A stretch of 64,000 bases of DNA from JAVVHH01 sp965199665 (GCA_965199665.1 OZ241208.1:3596001-3660000), one strand, 5' to 3'. Counted from the first letter of the stretch, positions 31,856-40,421 are shown. Notes: generated by a model not told the origin, from the sequence alone. A program made the numbers and translations.

Positions 31856-33793
31856 TTAGGCCTCTTCCGCCTCCTCCTCCGCCACGGCGCGCTCGGGCTC
31901 CGGCGGCTGCAACTGCCAGGGCACGCCGACCACGGCCAGGCCCGGCCCGCCATGGCGCAGCAAGGCCAGGCGCAGGCGGCGCTCGCGATGCGTGTGCATC
32001 AGCCGCTCCCACCAGCGCGCCTCGATCAGCAGCGGCACCACGACGGCGACGGAGCGGTTCGGATCGCGCTCCCGTTGTTCGGCGACGTGGCGCAGCAGCG
32101 GCGCGATGACGCTGCGGTAGGGCGAGGGCTCGATGACGAGCGCGGGCGCGACGACGCCGGCTGCCCGCGCGGGCTCGGCCACGTCGGTCCGCCACTGTTC
32201 CTCGATACGGGCCACGGCCTCTTCGGCGTCGGGGCCGGCCAGGTCGGTGCAATGAAACGCCACCACGTCGGGCGACAGGCGCAACGCGAACGCCAGCGCG
32301 TTCTGGCTGACGCGGTCCCACCGCCCGAACGGCAGCAGGACCAGCGGCGGTGCGTGCGCGGCCAGGTCGAGTTGGCGCTCGGCGGGGCCGAGGAGCTGGC
32401 GATTCAGGTTGTCGTAGTAGCGGTTCACCAGCCGCAGCATCAGCAGCGTGGCGGGGATGACGACAACGGTCAGCCAGGCGCCTTCGTCGAACTTGGCGAC
32501 CAGGATGATGGCCAGCGCGATCAGGGTGGAGAGCGCGCCGACGCCGTTGATGGCGAGCCGGCCGCGGTCTCTGGCGGCGCCGGTGCGGTACCAATGCACC
32601 GCCATGCCGGCCTGGCTCATGGTGAACGACAGGAAGGCGCCGACGGCGAAGAGGGGGATCAGCCGGTCGGTGATGCCGTCGAACGCGACCAACAGCAGCC
32701 CGGCGCCCCCGGTGAGGAACAGGATGCCGGCCGTGTAGACCAGCCGGCGGCCGGGCACGGCGAAGGCCCGCGGCAGGTATCCGTCTCGCGCGATCTGGCG
32801 GCACAGCCGGGGGAAGCCGACGAAGCTGGTATTGGCCGACAGGCACAGCACCGCCAGCACGGAGGCGATGGTGACGTTGTAGATCCAGCCGCGGCCGAAC
32901 ACCGCCTCGATGATCTGCGACAGCACGCTGCGGTAGCCCGGCTGCGTTTCGTCCATGGCCGAGATGCCGTAGCTGCGCGCCACAAAGGCGATGCCGAGCA
33001 GCAACAGGCCGAGCACGACCACGATGACCGTCAAGGTGCCGCGCGCCTTGGCCAGGCGCGGCTCGCGAAACGCGCCCACGCCGTTGCTGACCGCCTCGAC
33101 GCCCGTCATGGCGGTGCAGCCGGCGGCGAATGCGCGCAGGATCAGCCAGAGGGAGACCGGCTCGGCCGCCGCCTCGAGCGCGGGTGGGGCGATCACGGGG
33201 GTCGGATGCCCGCCGCTGGCGAGCGCGGCATAGCCGCCGGTGACGAGCACGAGAGCGAGCGAGGCGATGAACAGATAGGTGGGGACGCCGAACACCAGGC
33301 CGCTCTCGCGGGTGCCGCGTAGGTTCACCAGCATGACGACCGCGAGCACGAGCAGGCAGAGCGGCAGGGTATACGGGTGCAGCGCGGGGATCGCGGAGGT
33401 GAGCGCGCCGATGCCGGCGGAGATGCCGACGGCGACGTTGAGCATGTAGTCGACCATCAGTGCGGCCGCCGCCAGCAGCCCGGCATCCGTGCCGAGGTTC
33501 TCGCGCGCGACCGTGTAGGCGCCGCCATTGCTGGGATAGGCGGCAATGGTCTGCCAGTAGGAGAAGAACACGATCGCCAGCAGTACCAGGATGGTCCAGG
33601 TGATCGGGCTGATGACCGACAGGCTGGCTGCGCCGGTGACGGCGAGCACGGTGAGCATCGCTTCCGGCCCATAGGAAGCGGAGCCGAGCCCATCGAGCCC
33701 CATCGCCGGCACGCCCTCGAGCACCCCGATCTTGCGCCCTTCCGCCTCCTTGTTGGCGAGCCGCCGGCCGAAAACGAGGGTGGTCAGCGACAT
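31856..33793 (-). CDS. APC-superfamily permease with cytosolic C-terminal domain, KimA-like
   Basis: A 645-residue protein with about 12 transmembrane helices (residues about 35-470) and a C-terminal soluble domain of about 160 residues. The opening KIGVLEGVPAMGLDGLGSASYGPEAML and the helix-1 break resemble the KimA (YdaO) potassium importers and related amino acid permeases of the APC family. KimA-type proteins import K+ with H+. The C-terminal part (LVLLPFGRWDRVSQNALAFALRLSPD) resembles a universal-stress-like fold. I see no c-di-AMP evidence. ATG 33793 gives the family start; an ATG 48 bp upstream is possible. K+ versus amino acid substrate is undecided. Confidence 0.8.
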   Translation of the reverse strand: MSLTTLVFGRRLANKEAEGRKIGVLEGVPAMGLDGLGSASYGPEAMLTVLAVTGAASLSVISPITWTILVLLAIVFFSYWQTIAAYPSNGGAYTVARENLGTDAGLLAAAALMVDYMLNVAVGISAGIGALTSAIPALHPYTLPLCLLVLAVVMLVNLRGTRESGLVFGVPTYLFIASLALVLVTGGYAALASGGHPTPVIAPPALEAAAEPVSLWLILRAFAAGCTAMTGVEAVSNGVGAFREPRLAKARGTLTVIVVVLGLLLLGIAFVARSYGISAMDETQPGYRSVLSQIIEAVFGRGWIYNVTIASVLAVLCLSANTSFVGFPRLCRQIARDGYLPRAFAVPGRRLVYTAGILFLTGGAGLLLVAFDGITDRLIPLFAVGAFLSFTMSQAGMAVHWYRTGAARDRGRLAINGVGALSTLIALAIILVAKFDEGAWLTVVVIPATLLMLRLVNRYYDNLNRQLLGPAERQLDLAAHAPPLVLLPFGRWDRVSQNALAFALRLSPDVVAFHCTDLAGPDAEEAVARIEEQWRTDVAEPARAAGVVAPALVIEPSPYRSVIAPLLRHVAEQRERDPNRSVAVVVPLLIEARWWERLMHTHRERRLRLALLRHGGPGLAVVGVPWQLQPPEPERAVAEEEAEEA

Positions 33794-33886
33794 GGGGGCT
33801 GGCGGTTCATGCGTTGGCTCGAGCCAGGACAGCAGGCACAAGCCCAGCTACTCCGGAAAGTTGCCTTCCCGGCTGCGGCCGGGAGC

Positions 33887-34342
33887 TCAACCCAATTCGG
33901 TGCGGGCGGTGGTGGCGAGGCGGTCGGCGCGTTCGTTCATGAGGTCGCCGGCATGGCCGCGGACCCACTTCCACTCGATGTCGTGGGGCTTGGCGGCGTC
34001 GAGCAGGCGGCGCCAGAGGTCCATGTTGGCGACGGGGTCGCCGGCGGCGTTCCGCCAGTTGCGGCGGACCCAGCCGGTGTGCCAGCGGGTGATGCCGTTG
34101 CGGACGTACTCGCTGTCGGTGTGCAGCACGACGCGGCAGGGGCGGGTCAGCGCTTCCAGCGCGGCGGCGGCGGCGGTCAGTTCCATGCGGTTGTTGGTGG
34201 TGACGCGGTCGCCGCCGGTCAGCTCGCGCTCGGTGTCGCCGAAACGGAGGATGGCGGCCCAGCCGCCGGGGCCGGGGTTCGGCTTGCAGCCGCCATCGGT
34301 CCAGATCTCGACGGGTGCGGCGGGAACGGGGTCAGAGGCCAT
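33887..34342 (-). CDS. rnhA: Ribonuclease HI
   Basis: A 151-residue enzyme that cuts the RNA strand of RNA-DNA hybrids. The DEDD catalytic set is visible: Asp in IWTDGGCKPNPGPGGW, Glu in NNRMELTAAAAAL, Asp in LHTDSEYV, and Asp in GHAGDLMNERAD. The basic handle region WVRRNWRNAAGDPVANMDLW is present. The start overlaps the thrB end by 11 bp, so they are coupled. Order ispH-thrB-rnhA is a common alphaproteobacterial arrangement. Confidence 0.97.
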   Translation of the reverse strand: MASDPVPAAPVEIWTDGGCKPNPGPGGWAAILRFGDTERELTGGDRVTTNNRMELTAAAAALEALTRPCRVVLHTDSEYVRNGITRWHTGWVRRNWRNAAGDPVANMDLWRRLLDAAKPHDIEWKWVRGHAGDLMNERADRLATTARTELG

Positions 34343-35291
34343 AAGCGTGCTCGTCAGCGGCGGAAAGGTGGAAGCGGAGGCGGCGGAGGTATTCCAGCGG
34401 ATCCTTGCGGGTGACCAGCGCGCCGGGCGGCGTGTTGACCCAATCGAACAGCCGGGTGAGCAGGAAGCGGATGGCCGCGCCCTGGCACAGGACGGGCAAC
34501 GCCGCCCGCTCGTCGGGGCCGAGGGGGCGCACGGAGTCGTAACCGCGCAGCAGGGCCCGGGCCTTGGTCACGTTGAACTGGTAGTCGGCCTCGAAGCACC
34601 AGGCGTTGAGGCAGACGGCGACGTCGTAGGCCAGCCGGTCGGTGGCGGCGAAGTAGAAGTCGATCAGCCCGGAGACGGCGCCATCGAGAAAGAAGACGTT
34701 GTCGGGGAACAGGTCGGCGTGGATGTGCCCGGTCGGCAGCTCGAGCGGCCAGGCGGCGAGGATGCGGGCGAGCGCCGCCTCCAGCTCCGCGCCCAGGCCC
34801 GGAGCGACCTCGTTGGCGCGCGGCAGGCAGCGGTCGAGCAGGGGGCGCCATCCGGCGGGGCCGAGCGCGTTGGGCCGGGTCGGTGGGTAATCGAGGCCGG
34901 CCGCGTGCAATTCGGCCAGGGCGCGGCCGAGCGGGCCGCAATGCTCCGGCCGGACCCGGCGCGGCCAGACCCCCGGCAGGAAGGTGGTGATGCAGGCCGG
35001 GCGGCCGGCCAGGTGGCGCAGGCTGCTGCCGTCGACGCCGTCGACCGGCTGGGGGCAGGAAATCCCGTGCAACGCGAGATGCTGCATGAGGCCGAGGAAC
35101 CAGGGCAGTTCCGCCGGGTCGACACGCTTCTCGTAGAGGGTGAGGATGAAGTCACCGCCGGTGGTGCGGAGCTGGAAGTTGCTGTTCTCGACGCCCGCGG
35201 CGATGCCGCGGAAGGCAATGGCGGTGCCCAGATCGTATTCGGTCAGGAAGGCAGCGAGCGCGTCGTCGGTGACTTCGGTGTAGACGGCCAT
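34332..35291 (-). CDS. thrB: Homoserine kinase (aminoglycoside-phosphotransferase fold)
   Basis: A 319-residue enzyme that phosphorylates homoserine in threonine biosynthesis. It is the APH-like type used by many Proteobacteria, not the GHMP type. Key segments: NSNFQLRTTGGDFILTLYEKR (nucleotide Lys), HIHADLFPDNVFF (catalytic Brenner motif, here H-A-D-x4-N) and GLIDFYFAATDRLAYDVAVCLNAW (metal-binding DFG-like). Length is normal. It follows ispH by 41 bp and overlaps rnhA. Confidence 0.96.
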   Translation of the reverse strand: MAVYTEVTDDALAAFLTEYDLGTAIAFRGIAAGVENSNFQLRTTGGDFILTLYEKRVDPAELPWFLGLMQHLALHGISCPQPVDGVDGSSLRHLAGRPACITTFLPGVWPRRVRPEHCGPLGRALAELHAAGLDYPPTRPNALGPAGWRPLLDRCLPRANEVAPGLGAELEAALARILAAWPLELPTGHIHADLFPDNVFFLDGAVSGLIDFYFAATDRLAYDVAVCLNAWCFEADYQFNVTKARALLRGYDSVRPLGPDERAALPVLCQGAAIRFLLTRLFDWVNTPPGALVTRKDPLEYLRRLRFHLSAADEHAYGL

Positions 35292-35332
35292 CTAACGGTC
35301 GGGCGTCGGCGGACGGATGGCGGTGCCCCCGC

Positions 35333-36298
35333 TCAGGTGAGCCCGGCGGGCAGCTTGAACACCACGTCCTCCTGCGTGACCCGGCGCTCCTCGATGTCGA
35401 GCTGATAGCGCTCGCCCAGCGTGCCGAGCAGCTCCTGCACCAGCGCCTCCGGGGCGGAGGCACCGGCGGTCAGGCCGAGCCGGCGGACCCCGTCCAGCGC
35501 GGTCCAGTCGAGCTGGTTGGCGCGGGGCAGCAGGATGGCGCGCTTGGCGCCCGCGCGCTCGGCGACCTCGCGCAAGCGCTGCGAGTTACTGCTGTTGGGG
35601 CTGCCGATGACGACCACGAGGTCGCATTCCGGCGCCACCGCCTTGACCGCCGCCTGACGGTTGGTGGTGGCGTAGCAGATATCCTCGTTCTTCGGGCCCT
35701 CGATGAGAGGGAAGCGGGAGCGGAGGGCGTCGATGATGTCGGCGGTGTCGTCGACGGAGAGGGTGGTCTGGGTGATGAAGGCGAGCCTGTCGTCGTAGCC
35801 GGCCGGGGGCATGACGGTGCGGGCGTCGTCGACGTCCTGCACGAGGGTCACGCTGCCAGGGGGGAGCTGGCCCATGGTGCCGACGACTTCGGGGTGGCCG
35901 GCATGGCCGATCATGAGGATGTGGCGCTGGCCGGGGCCGCCGCCGGCAAAGTGGCGCTCGGCCTCGCGATGTACCTTGCTGACCAGCGGGCAGGTCGCGT
36001 CGAAATACAGCAGGTTGCGGCGCTGCGCCTCCGCGGGCACGGATTTCGGCACGCCGTGGGCGGAGAACACGACGTGGCCGGCCTCCGGCACCTCGTCGAG
36101 CTCCTCGACGAACACGGCGCCCTGAGCCTCGAGGTTCTCGACCACCGTGCGGTTATGGACGATCTCGTGGCGGACGTAGACCGGCGAGCCGTAGCGGCGC
36201 AGCGCCTCCTCGACCACCCGGATCGCCCGATCGACGCCCGCGCAGAAGCCACGCGGCCCGGCAAGGACGACGCTCAGATGTGGTTTGGTGTCCATCAT
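35333..36298 (-). CDS. ispH: 4-hydroxy-3-methylbut-2-enyl diphosphate reductase
   Basis: A 321-residue [4Fe-4S] enzyme for the last step of the MEP isoprenoid pathway, giving IPP and DMAPP. The three cluster cysteines are in RGFCAGVDRAI, DATCPLVSKVH and EDICYATTNRQAAV. Substrate contacts include the SAHGVPKSV, IGHAGHPEVVGTMGQ and SPNSSNSQRL segments. Two adjacent ATG codons (36298 and 36295) can serve as start. The frame stays open far upstream through ispH-antisense and obgE-side DNA, but that extension is a GC artefact. It heads the ispH-thrB-rnhA group. Confidence 0.97.
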   Translation of the reverse strand: MMDTKPHLSVVLAGPRGFCAGVDRAIRVVEEALRRYGSPVYVRHEIVHNRTVVENLEAQGAVFVEELDEVPEAGHVVFSAHGVPKSVPAEAQRRNLLYFDATCPLVSKVHREAERHFAGGGPGQRHILMIGHAGHPEVVGTMGQLPPGSVTLVQDVDDARTVMPPAGYDDRLAFITQTTLSVDDTADIIDALRSRFPLIEGPKNEDICYATTNRQAAVKAVAPECDLVVVIGSPNSSNSQRLREVAERAGAKRAILLPRANQLDWTALDGVRRLGLTAGASAPEALVQELLGTLGERYQLDIEERRVTQEDVVFKLPAGLT

Positions 36299-36433
36299 GT
36301 CCGGCCTCACCGTGCGCCTGCCCGGGGCGCCCTTCCGGGCGTCGCGGGGCGGGGACTGTCCCGCGGGCTTGTTATGGCTACAAGACGGGCTTGCGCCAAG
36401 GGCGGCGCGCGGCGCGAGGCGGCGGAGGAACGA

Positions 36434-36979
36434 ATGGCAGATGTGACGCGGCAGGGATGGCAACGGCTGGCAGGGGCATTGGCGCCCGCAATCGTGGTGG
36501 CGGGATGCGGCGGCGGCGGGGTCGACCAGTTCGCGCCGGCATGCCCCCGACCGGCGATCCTGCGGGACGCCAACGACCTGACCCGGTATCGCGGCGCCGG
36601 GCGGGACTTCCTGGATACGGCGCTGCAGGGGCGGATCACGGCCATCAACGGCAGTTGCGCGCAGGATGGCCGCCGCACGGTGGTCGCGACCGTGCAGGTC
36701 GGGATGGAGTTCGTCCGCGGCCCGGCCGCCGTCGGCCGCACGGCCAGCGTGCCGTTCTTCGTGGCGGTGACGCAGGGGCAGACCGTGCTGGACAAGCAGG
36801 TCTACACCGTTCAGGTCGAATTCCCGGAGAACACCGACCGGCTGCGGGTGACCGGCGATAGCGTGACGCTGCGGCTGCCGGTGACGGCGACGCAGAAGGC
36901 GGACAGCTACCAGGTCACCACGGGCTTCCAACTCTCGCCGGAGGAGCTGGCGATCAACCGTCGCCGATCGGCGCGGTAG
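36434..36979 (+). CDS. Predicted lipoprotein, function unknown
   Basis: A 181-residue protein. The signal ends in a good lipobox (IVVAGC at residues about 20-25, then GGGG), so it should be lipid-anchored. The mature domain is beta-rich (FLDTALQGRITAINGSCAQD, TVVATVQVGMEFVRGPAAVG, SVPFFVAVTQGQ) with two more cysteines. Similar hypothetical proteins are common in Rhodospirillales. ATG 36434 has GGAGG 5 bp upstream. It is divergent from ispH (135-bp gap) and convergent with proB (5-bp gap). No function can be assigned. Confidence 0.75.
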   Translation: MADVTRQGWQRLAGALAPAIVVAGCGGGGVDQFAPACPRPAILRDANDLTRYRGAGRDFLDTALQGRITAINGSCAQDGRRTVVATVQVGMEFVRGPAAVGRTASVPFFVAVTQGQTVLDKQVYTVQVEFPENTDRLRVTGDSVTLRLPVTATQKADSYQVTTGFQLSPEELAINRRRSAR

Positions 36980-36984
36980 ACCCG

Positions 36985-38100
36985 TCAGGCCACTGTGAGG
37001 TCGTCTCGGTGGATCAGCTCGTCGCGGCCGCGCCAACCGAGCACGGACTCGATATCGGCCGAGCGGTGCCCGGCGATGCGGCGGGCGTCGGCGCTGCCGT
37101 AGGCGGAGAGGCCGCGCGCCAGAACGGTGCCGTCGGTGGACTGCACCAGGACCGGGTCGCCACGCTCGAAATCGCCGTCCACGGCACGGACGCCGGCGGG
37201 GAGGAGCGAGCGGCCGGCGGCCAGGGCGCGGGCGGCACCGGGATCGACGGTGAACGTGCCGGCGGGTTGCAGGCTGCCGGCGATCCAGCGCTTGCGGGCG
37301 GAGCGGCCGTCCTCGACGGGCAGGAACCAGGTACAGCGGCTGCCGTCGAGCAGGGCGGCGAGCGGGTGGTCGACATGGCCGAGGGCGATGGCCATCGCGC
37401 AGCCGGCCTGGGTCGCGATGCGTGCGGCCACCAGCTTGGTGCGCATGCCGCCGCTCGAGTAGCCCGGCGGGGGATCGCCGCCCATGGCCTCGATCTCGGG
37501 AGTCAGGGAGGGGATGACGGGCAGGTGGGTGGCGGCCGGGTCGCGCTTGGGGTCGGCGGTGTAGAGGCCATCGATGTCCGACAGCAGCAGTAGCTGGTCG
37601 GCGCCCACCATCTCGGCGACGCGGGCGGCCAAGCGGTCGTTGTCGCCGAAACGGATTTCGGCGGTGGCGACGGTGTCGTTCTCGTTGATGACGGGGATGC
37701 AGCCGAGGCCGAGCAGGGTCGACAGGGTCGCGCGGGCATTGAGATAGCGCCGGCGGTCCTCCGTATCGTCCAGGGTCAGCAGGAGCTGGGCGGCGACCAG
37801 GCCGTGAGCGGCCAGCGCCTCCGTCCAGGCCTGGGCGAGACGGATCTGGCCCACTGCGGCGGCCGCCTGTTTCTCCTCGAGGCGCAGGCGTCGCTTCGTG
37901 AGTTTCAGCGCGGGGCGGGCCAGCGCGATCGCGCCGGAGGACACGACGATCACGGCGGTGCCGCGCGCACGCGCGGTGGCGATGTCGGCCGCAACGCCGT
38001 CGAGCCACGCCGTGCGCGGAAGGGCTCCGTCGACGATCAAGGCGCTGCCGATCTTCACGACGAGAAGCCGGGCGGCGGCGAGGCTCGGAACGGCGGTCAT
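36985..38100 (-). CDS. proB: Glutamate 5-kinase
   Basis: A 371-residue enzyme of proline biosynthesis that phosphorylates the glutamate gamma-carboxylate. The amino-acid-kinase domain (residues 1-255) has VVKIGSALIV, VVSSGAIALARPAL, PVINENDTVATAEIRFGDND and SSGGMRTKLVAARIA. A C-terminal PUA domain (about 275-355) includes RWIAGSLQPAGTFTVDPGA and GDFERGDPVLV. It is the last gene of rplU-rpmA-obgE-proB, 21 bp after obgE, the usual alphaproteobacterial order. Confidence 0.97.
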   Translation of the reverse strand: MTAVPSLAAARLLVVKIGSALIVDGALPRTAWLDGVAADIATARARGTAVIVVSSGAIALARPALKLTKRRLRLEEKQAAAAVGQIRLAQAWTEALAAHGLVAAQLLLTLDDTEDRRRYLNARATLSTLLGLGCIPVINENDTVATAEIRFGDNDRLAARVAEMVGADQLLLLSDIDGLYTADPKRDPAATHLPVIPSLTPEIEAMGGDPPPGYSSGGMRTKLVAARIATQAGCAMAIALGHVDHPLAALLDGSRCTWFLPVEDGRSARKRWIAGSLQPAGTFTVDPGAARALAAGRSLLPAGVRAVDGDFERGDPVLVQSTDGTVLARGLSAYGSADARRIAGHRSADIESVLGWRGRDELIHRDDLTVA

Positions 38101-38121
38101 GGTTCTGGGCCCGCGCCCCGT

Positions 38122-39156
38122 TTACGCGGTCGCCACTTCGCGGGTGGCGGCGGCGAGCTCGGCTCTGTGTTCCTGGACGCCGGACATCAACGCGCGGAGG
38201 ATCTCCGGGACGTTGTAGCCGGTGACGCCGGACATGAGCATGACGGGGCGGCCGCTGGCACGAGCGAGCGCGGCACGGCGGGCACTGGCCTCCCGCGGCG
38301 TCATGGCGTCGGATTTGTTGAGCACCAGCAATTCGGGTTTCGCCGCCAAGCCACCGCCATAGGATTCGAGTTCGCCACGGATGGTGCGCCAGGCTTCCAC
38401 GACGTTGCCGGCGGCGCCGTCGATCAGGTGCAGCAGCATGGCGCAGCGCTCGACATGGCCGAGGAAGCGGTCGCCAAGGCCGGCCCCCTCGTGGGCGCCT
38501 TCGATCAGGCCCGGGATGTCGGCGACGACCATCTCCTCGCTGTGGCTGAGCCGAACGACGCCGAGCTGGGGATGCAGCGTGGTGAACGGGTAGTCGGCGA
38601 TCTTGGGCCGTGCGGCGGACACCACGCTCAGGAAGGTGCTCTTGCCGGCATTGGGCAGGCCGACCAGGCCCACATCGGCGATCAGCTTGAGCCGCAGCCA
38701 GACCCACCTCTCCTCGCCGGGATAGCCGGGCGTGGCCTTCCTCGGGGCACGGTTGGTGCTGGATTTGAAATGGGCGTTGCCGTGGCCGCCATCGCCGCCG
38801 CGCAGCAGGGTCACGCGCTTGCCAGGCGCGTCGAGGTCGGCGAGCAGCAATTCGCGATCCTCGTCGAGGATCTGGGTGCCGATCGGTACCTGGATGACGA
38901 CGTCGTTGGCCGCCGCGCCCGTCCGGTCCGACCCGGCGCCGTTGCCGCCCTTGGGCGCGCGGAAATGCTGGGTGTAGCGGAAGTCGATCAGCGTATTGAG
39001 GTTCTCGGCCGCGACGAACTCGACGCTGCCACCGCGCCCGCCATTGCCGCCATCGGGCCCGCCGAACTCGACGAAGCGCTCCCGCCGGAACGCGATCACC
39101 CCGTTCCCGCCATCGCCGGAGCGGCAGTAGATTTTGGCCTGGTCGAGGAATTTCAT
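38122..39156 (-). CDS. obgE: GTPase Obg/CgtA
   Basis: A 344-residue ribosome-associated GTPase. The Gly-rich Obg fold (1-158) starts MKFLDQAKIYCRSGDGGNG, followed by the G domain: G1 GLPNAGKST, G2 region DYPFTTLHPQLG, G3 DIPG, G4 NKSD, G5 MSGV. It functions in 50S maturation and growth control. ATG 39156 gives the family start. The start lies 98 bp after rpmA and is separated from it by a REP-like palindrome. Confidence 0.97.
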   Translation of the reverse strand: MKFLDQAKIYCRSGDGGNGVIAFRRERFVEFGGPDGGNGGRGGSVEFVAAENLNTLIDFRYTQHFRAPKGGNGAGSDRTGAAANDVVIQVPIGTQILDEDRELLLADLDAPGKRVTLLRGGDGGHGNAHFKSSTNRAPRKATPGYPGEERWVWLRLKLIADVGLVGLPNAGKSTFLSVVSAARPKIADYPFTTLHPQLGVVRLSHSEEMVVADIPGLIEGAHEGAGLGDRFLGHVERCAMLLHLIDGAAGNVVEAWRTIRGELESYGGGLAAKPELLVLNKSDAMTPREASARRAALARASGRPVMLMSGVTGYNVPEILRALMSGVQEHRAELAAATREVATA

Positions 39157-39208
39157 GATCGGGGCTTCGGTGATGGGGGTGTCGGCGTGGGGCGCCACCC
39201 TCACCCTG

Positions 39209-39231
39209 CCCTCTCCCGCACGGGGAGAGGG
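39209..39231. repeat. REP-like palindrome between rpmA and obgE
   Basis: CCCTCTCCC, a 5-base loop GCACG, and GGGAGAGGG form a perfect 9-bp stem, preceded by CACCCTCACCCTG. This is the form of a short interspersed palindrome common in many proteobacterial genomes. It may stabilise the rplU-rpmA message or act as a mobile REP element. Only one copy lies in the window. Confidence 0.65.
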
Positions 39232-39254
39232 TTCGTCAGAAGGTGTGGGCGCGT

Positions 39255-39524
39255 TTACTCGGCGGCTTGGGCGACCGGGAGGACGGAGACGTGCACGCGG
39301 CCTTCGGCGCGACGTTCGAACTTCACGTGGCCATCGACCAGCGCCCAAAGGGTGTGGTCGCGGCCGACGCCGATGTTGACGCCTGGCTTCACCTTGGTGC
39401 CGCGCTGGCGAATGATGATGTTGCCGGCGATGACGGCTTCGCCGCCGAACTTCTTGACGCCGAGGCGGCGGCCGGCGGTATCGCGGCCGTTGCGGGACGA
39501 GCCGCCTGCTTTCTTGTGGGCCAT
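39255..39524 (-). CDS. rpmA: 50S ribosomal protein L27
   Basis: An 89-residue ribosomal protein near the peptidyl-transferase centre. The N-terminus is MAHKKAGGSSRNGRDTAGRR, with the conserved SSRNGRDS/T block and no N-terminal cleavable extension, then GVKKFGGEAVIAGNIIIRQRG and VGRDHTLWALVDGHVKF. It follows rplU by 12 bp in the ribosomal-protein operon. Confidence 0.99.
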   Translation of the reverse strand: MAHKKAGGSSRNGRDTAGRRLGVKKFGGEAVIAGNIIIRQRGTKVKPGVNIGVGRDHTLWALVDGHVKFERRAEGRVHVSVLPVAQAAE

Positions 39525-39536
39525 GAGCGGATCTCC

Positions 39537-39935
39537 TTACGCGGGAACGTTGTCGAGCTCGGCTTCCCGCGGCGGGGTTGCCTCGGCGGCGGCCGGGTCG
39601 GACTTGGGGCGGAACTCGTGACCATCGGCAGTGATGCCGGCAACGCGGAGCACGGTCACCTCTTGGCGGTGGCCGTTCTTGCGGCGGCTGTTCTGCCGGC
39701 GGCGCTTCTTGAAGATGATGATCTTGTCGAGGCGGTCCTGGGCGATGACGGTGGCAGAGACCGTGGCGCCCGGCACGAGCGGGGTGCCGACGGTGGTGCC
39801 GGCGTCGCTGCCGACGGCGAGCACGTCGCCGAAGGTGATGGTGTCGCCGGCGGCGCCGGTGAGCTTCTCGACCTTCAACACGTCATTCGGCTTGACGCGG
39901 TACTGCTTTCCGCCAGTGCGGATGATCGCGAACAT
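39537..39935 (-). CDS. rplU: 50S ribosomal protein L21
   Basis: A 132-residue 23S rRNA-binding protein. MFAIIRTGGKQYRVKPNDVLKVEKL is the standard start, and KIIIFKKRRRQNSRRKNGHRQ is the basic loop. The tail beyond residue about 103 (GITADGHEFRPKSDPAAAEATPP) is an acidic extension seen in Acetobacteraceae and relatives. ATG 39935 fits; a longer frame upstream lacks similarity. It is the first gene of rplU-rpmA-obgE-proB with a promoter at 40022-40050. Confidence 0.98.
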   Translation of the reverse strand: MFAIIRTGGKQYRVKPNDVLKVEKLTGAAGDTITFGDVLAVGSDAGTTVGTPLVPGATVSATVIAQDRLDKIIIFKKRRRQNSRRKNGHRQEVTVLRVAGITADGHEFRPKSDPAAAEATPPREAELDNVPA

Positions 39936-40021
39936 CAGTGGTGATCCTTGCGGCCCTGCCGGCGATGCGGCGGCCCTTTTTGTGGAATGGGGCGGACGCA
40001 CGGGCGCCAGCCAGAGGCGGC

Positions 40022-40050
40022 GGCATATCGAAGACGGCTGGCGCCGTCAA
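40022..40050 (-). promoter_or_regulatory. Candidate sigma70 promoter of rplU
   Basis: On the minus strand TTGACG (40050-40045) is followed by a 17-bp spacer and TATGCC (40027-40022). The -35 is strong and the -10 partial. The leader to ATG 39935 would be about 80 bases. The -35 overlaps the stop codon of the small frame at 40047-40148. Confidence 0.5.
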
Positions 40051-40148
40051 GACATCATGAGGTGCCAGCGCGCCAGCAGGCTCACGGCCGCAACCACGGC
40101 CACGTAGGAACCGAGAATGCCGACCGTCGACGAAAGAAGCCGTTGCAT
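40047..40148 (-). CDS. Possible 33-residue membrane peptide
   Basis: A short frame with a basic N-terminus and one strong hydrophobic segment: MQRLLSSTVGILGSY, then VAVVAAVSLLARW and HLMMS, then stop. The pattern of a positively charged end and a 17-20-residue hydrophobic helix is that of a single-span membrane peptide. It lies in the 575-bp gap between rplU and leuA and its stop overlaps the rplU -35 element. The Shine-Dalgarno is poor, and no family is recognised. It could be chance. Confidence 0.3.
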   Translation of the reverse strand: MQRLLSSTVGILGSYVAVVAAVSLLARWHLMMS

Positions 40149-40271
40149 CCGCCACACCACTCGTTCGCCTCATCCATTATTGGATTTCCACTCTGCTGCT
40201 CAAGGCCGGAACGGCGCACTGACGAAAGTTTTAGATTCTCGGCGAACCGTGCCGCGATGGCTTTCCGGCGG

Positions 40272-40299
40272 TTGACCCGTGTCACAGGGCTGATAACGT
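40272..40299 (+). promoter_or_regulatory. Candidate promoter of the leuA leader transcript
   Basis: TTGACC at 40272-40277 and TAACGT at 40294-40299 with a 16-bp spacer form a plausible sigma70 pair. Transcription would start close to 40306, essentially at the ATG (40308) of the leucine-rich leader frame, so that frame would be nearly leaderless. Confidence 0.4.
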
Positions 40300-40307
40300 T
40301 CCCGACC

Positions 40308-40421
40308 ATGGTCGCAGGCGAACCCGTTTTGGGCGGTCCCGGCCGGCCCGTTGCGCCGGTTGCTTCGGCGCGCCCACAGCCCCACGCTGCGCTCGGCCTC
40401 CTTCGACTTATCCGCCCCTGA
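40308..40421 (+). CDS. Putative leuA leader peptide (leucine-rich)
   Basis: A 37-codon frame (ATG 40308, or TTG 40329) that ends with A-L-G-L-L-R-L-I-R-P-stop. Four Leu and one Ile codon fall within its last ten codons (CTC GGC CTC CTT CGA CTT ATC). The stop is 8 bases before three mutually exclusive pairing segments and 89 bases before leuA. This is the layout of a leader whose ribosome stalls when leucyl-tRNA is scarce. The upstream half is not distinctive, so the true start is uncertain. Confidence 0.45.
   Translation: MVAGEPVLGGPGRPVAPVASARPQPHAALGLLRLIRP

Noticed and set aside
36299..38707. Minus-strand extension of the ispH frame by about 800 codons
   Set aside because: It runs through proB and obgE, whose own frames carry clear family motifs; the extension is Arg/Pro low-complexity typical of GC-biased shadow frames.
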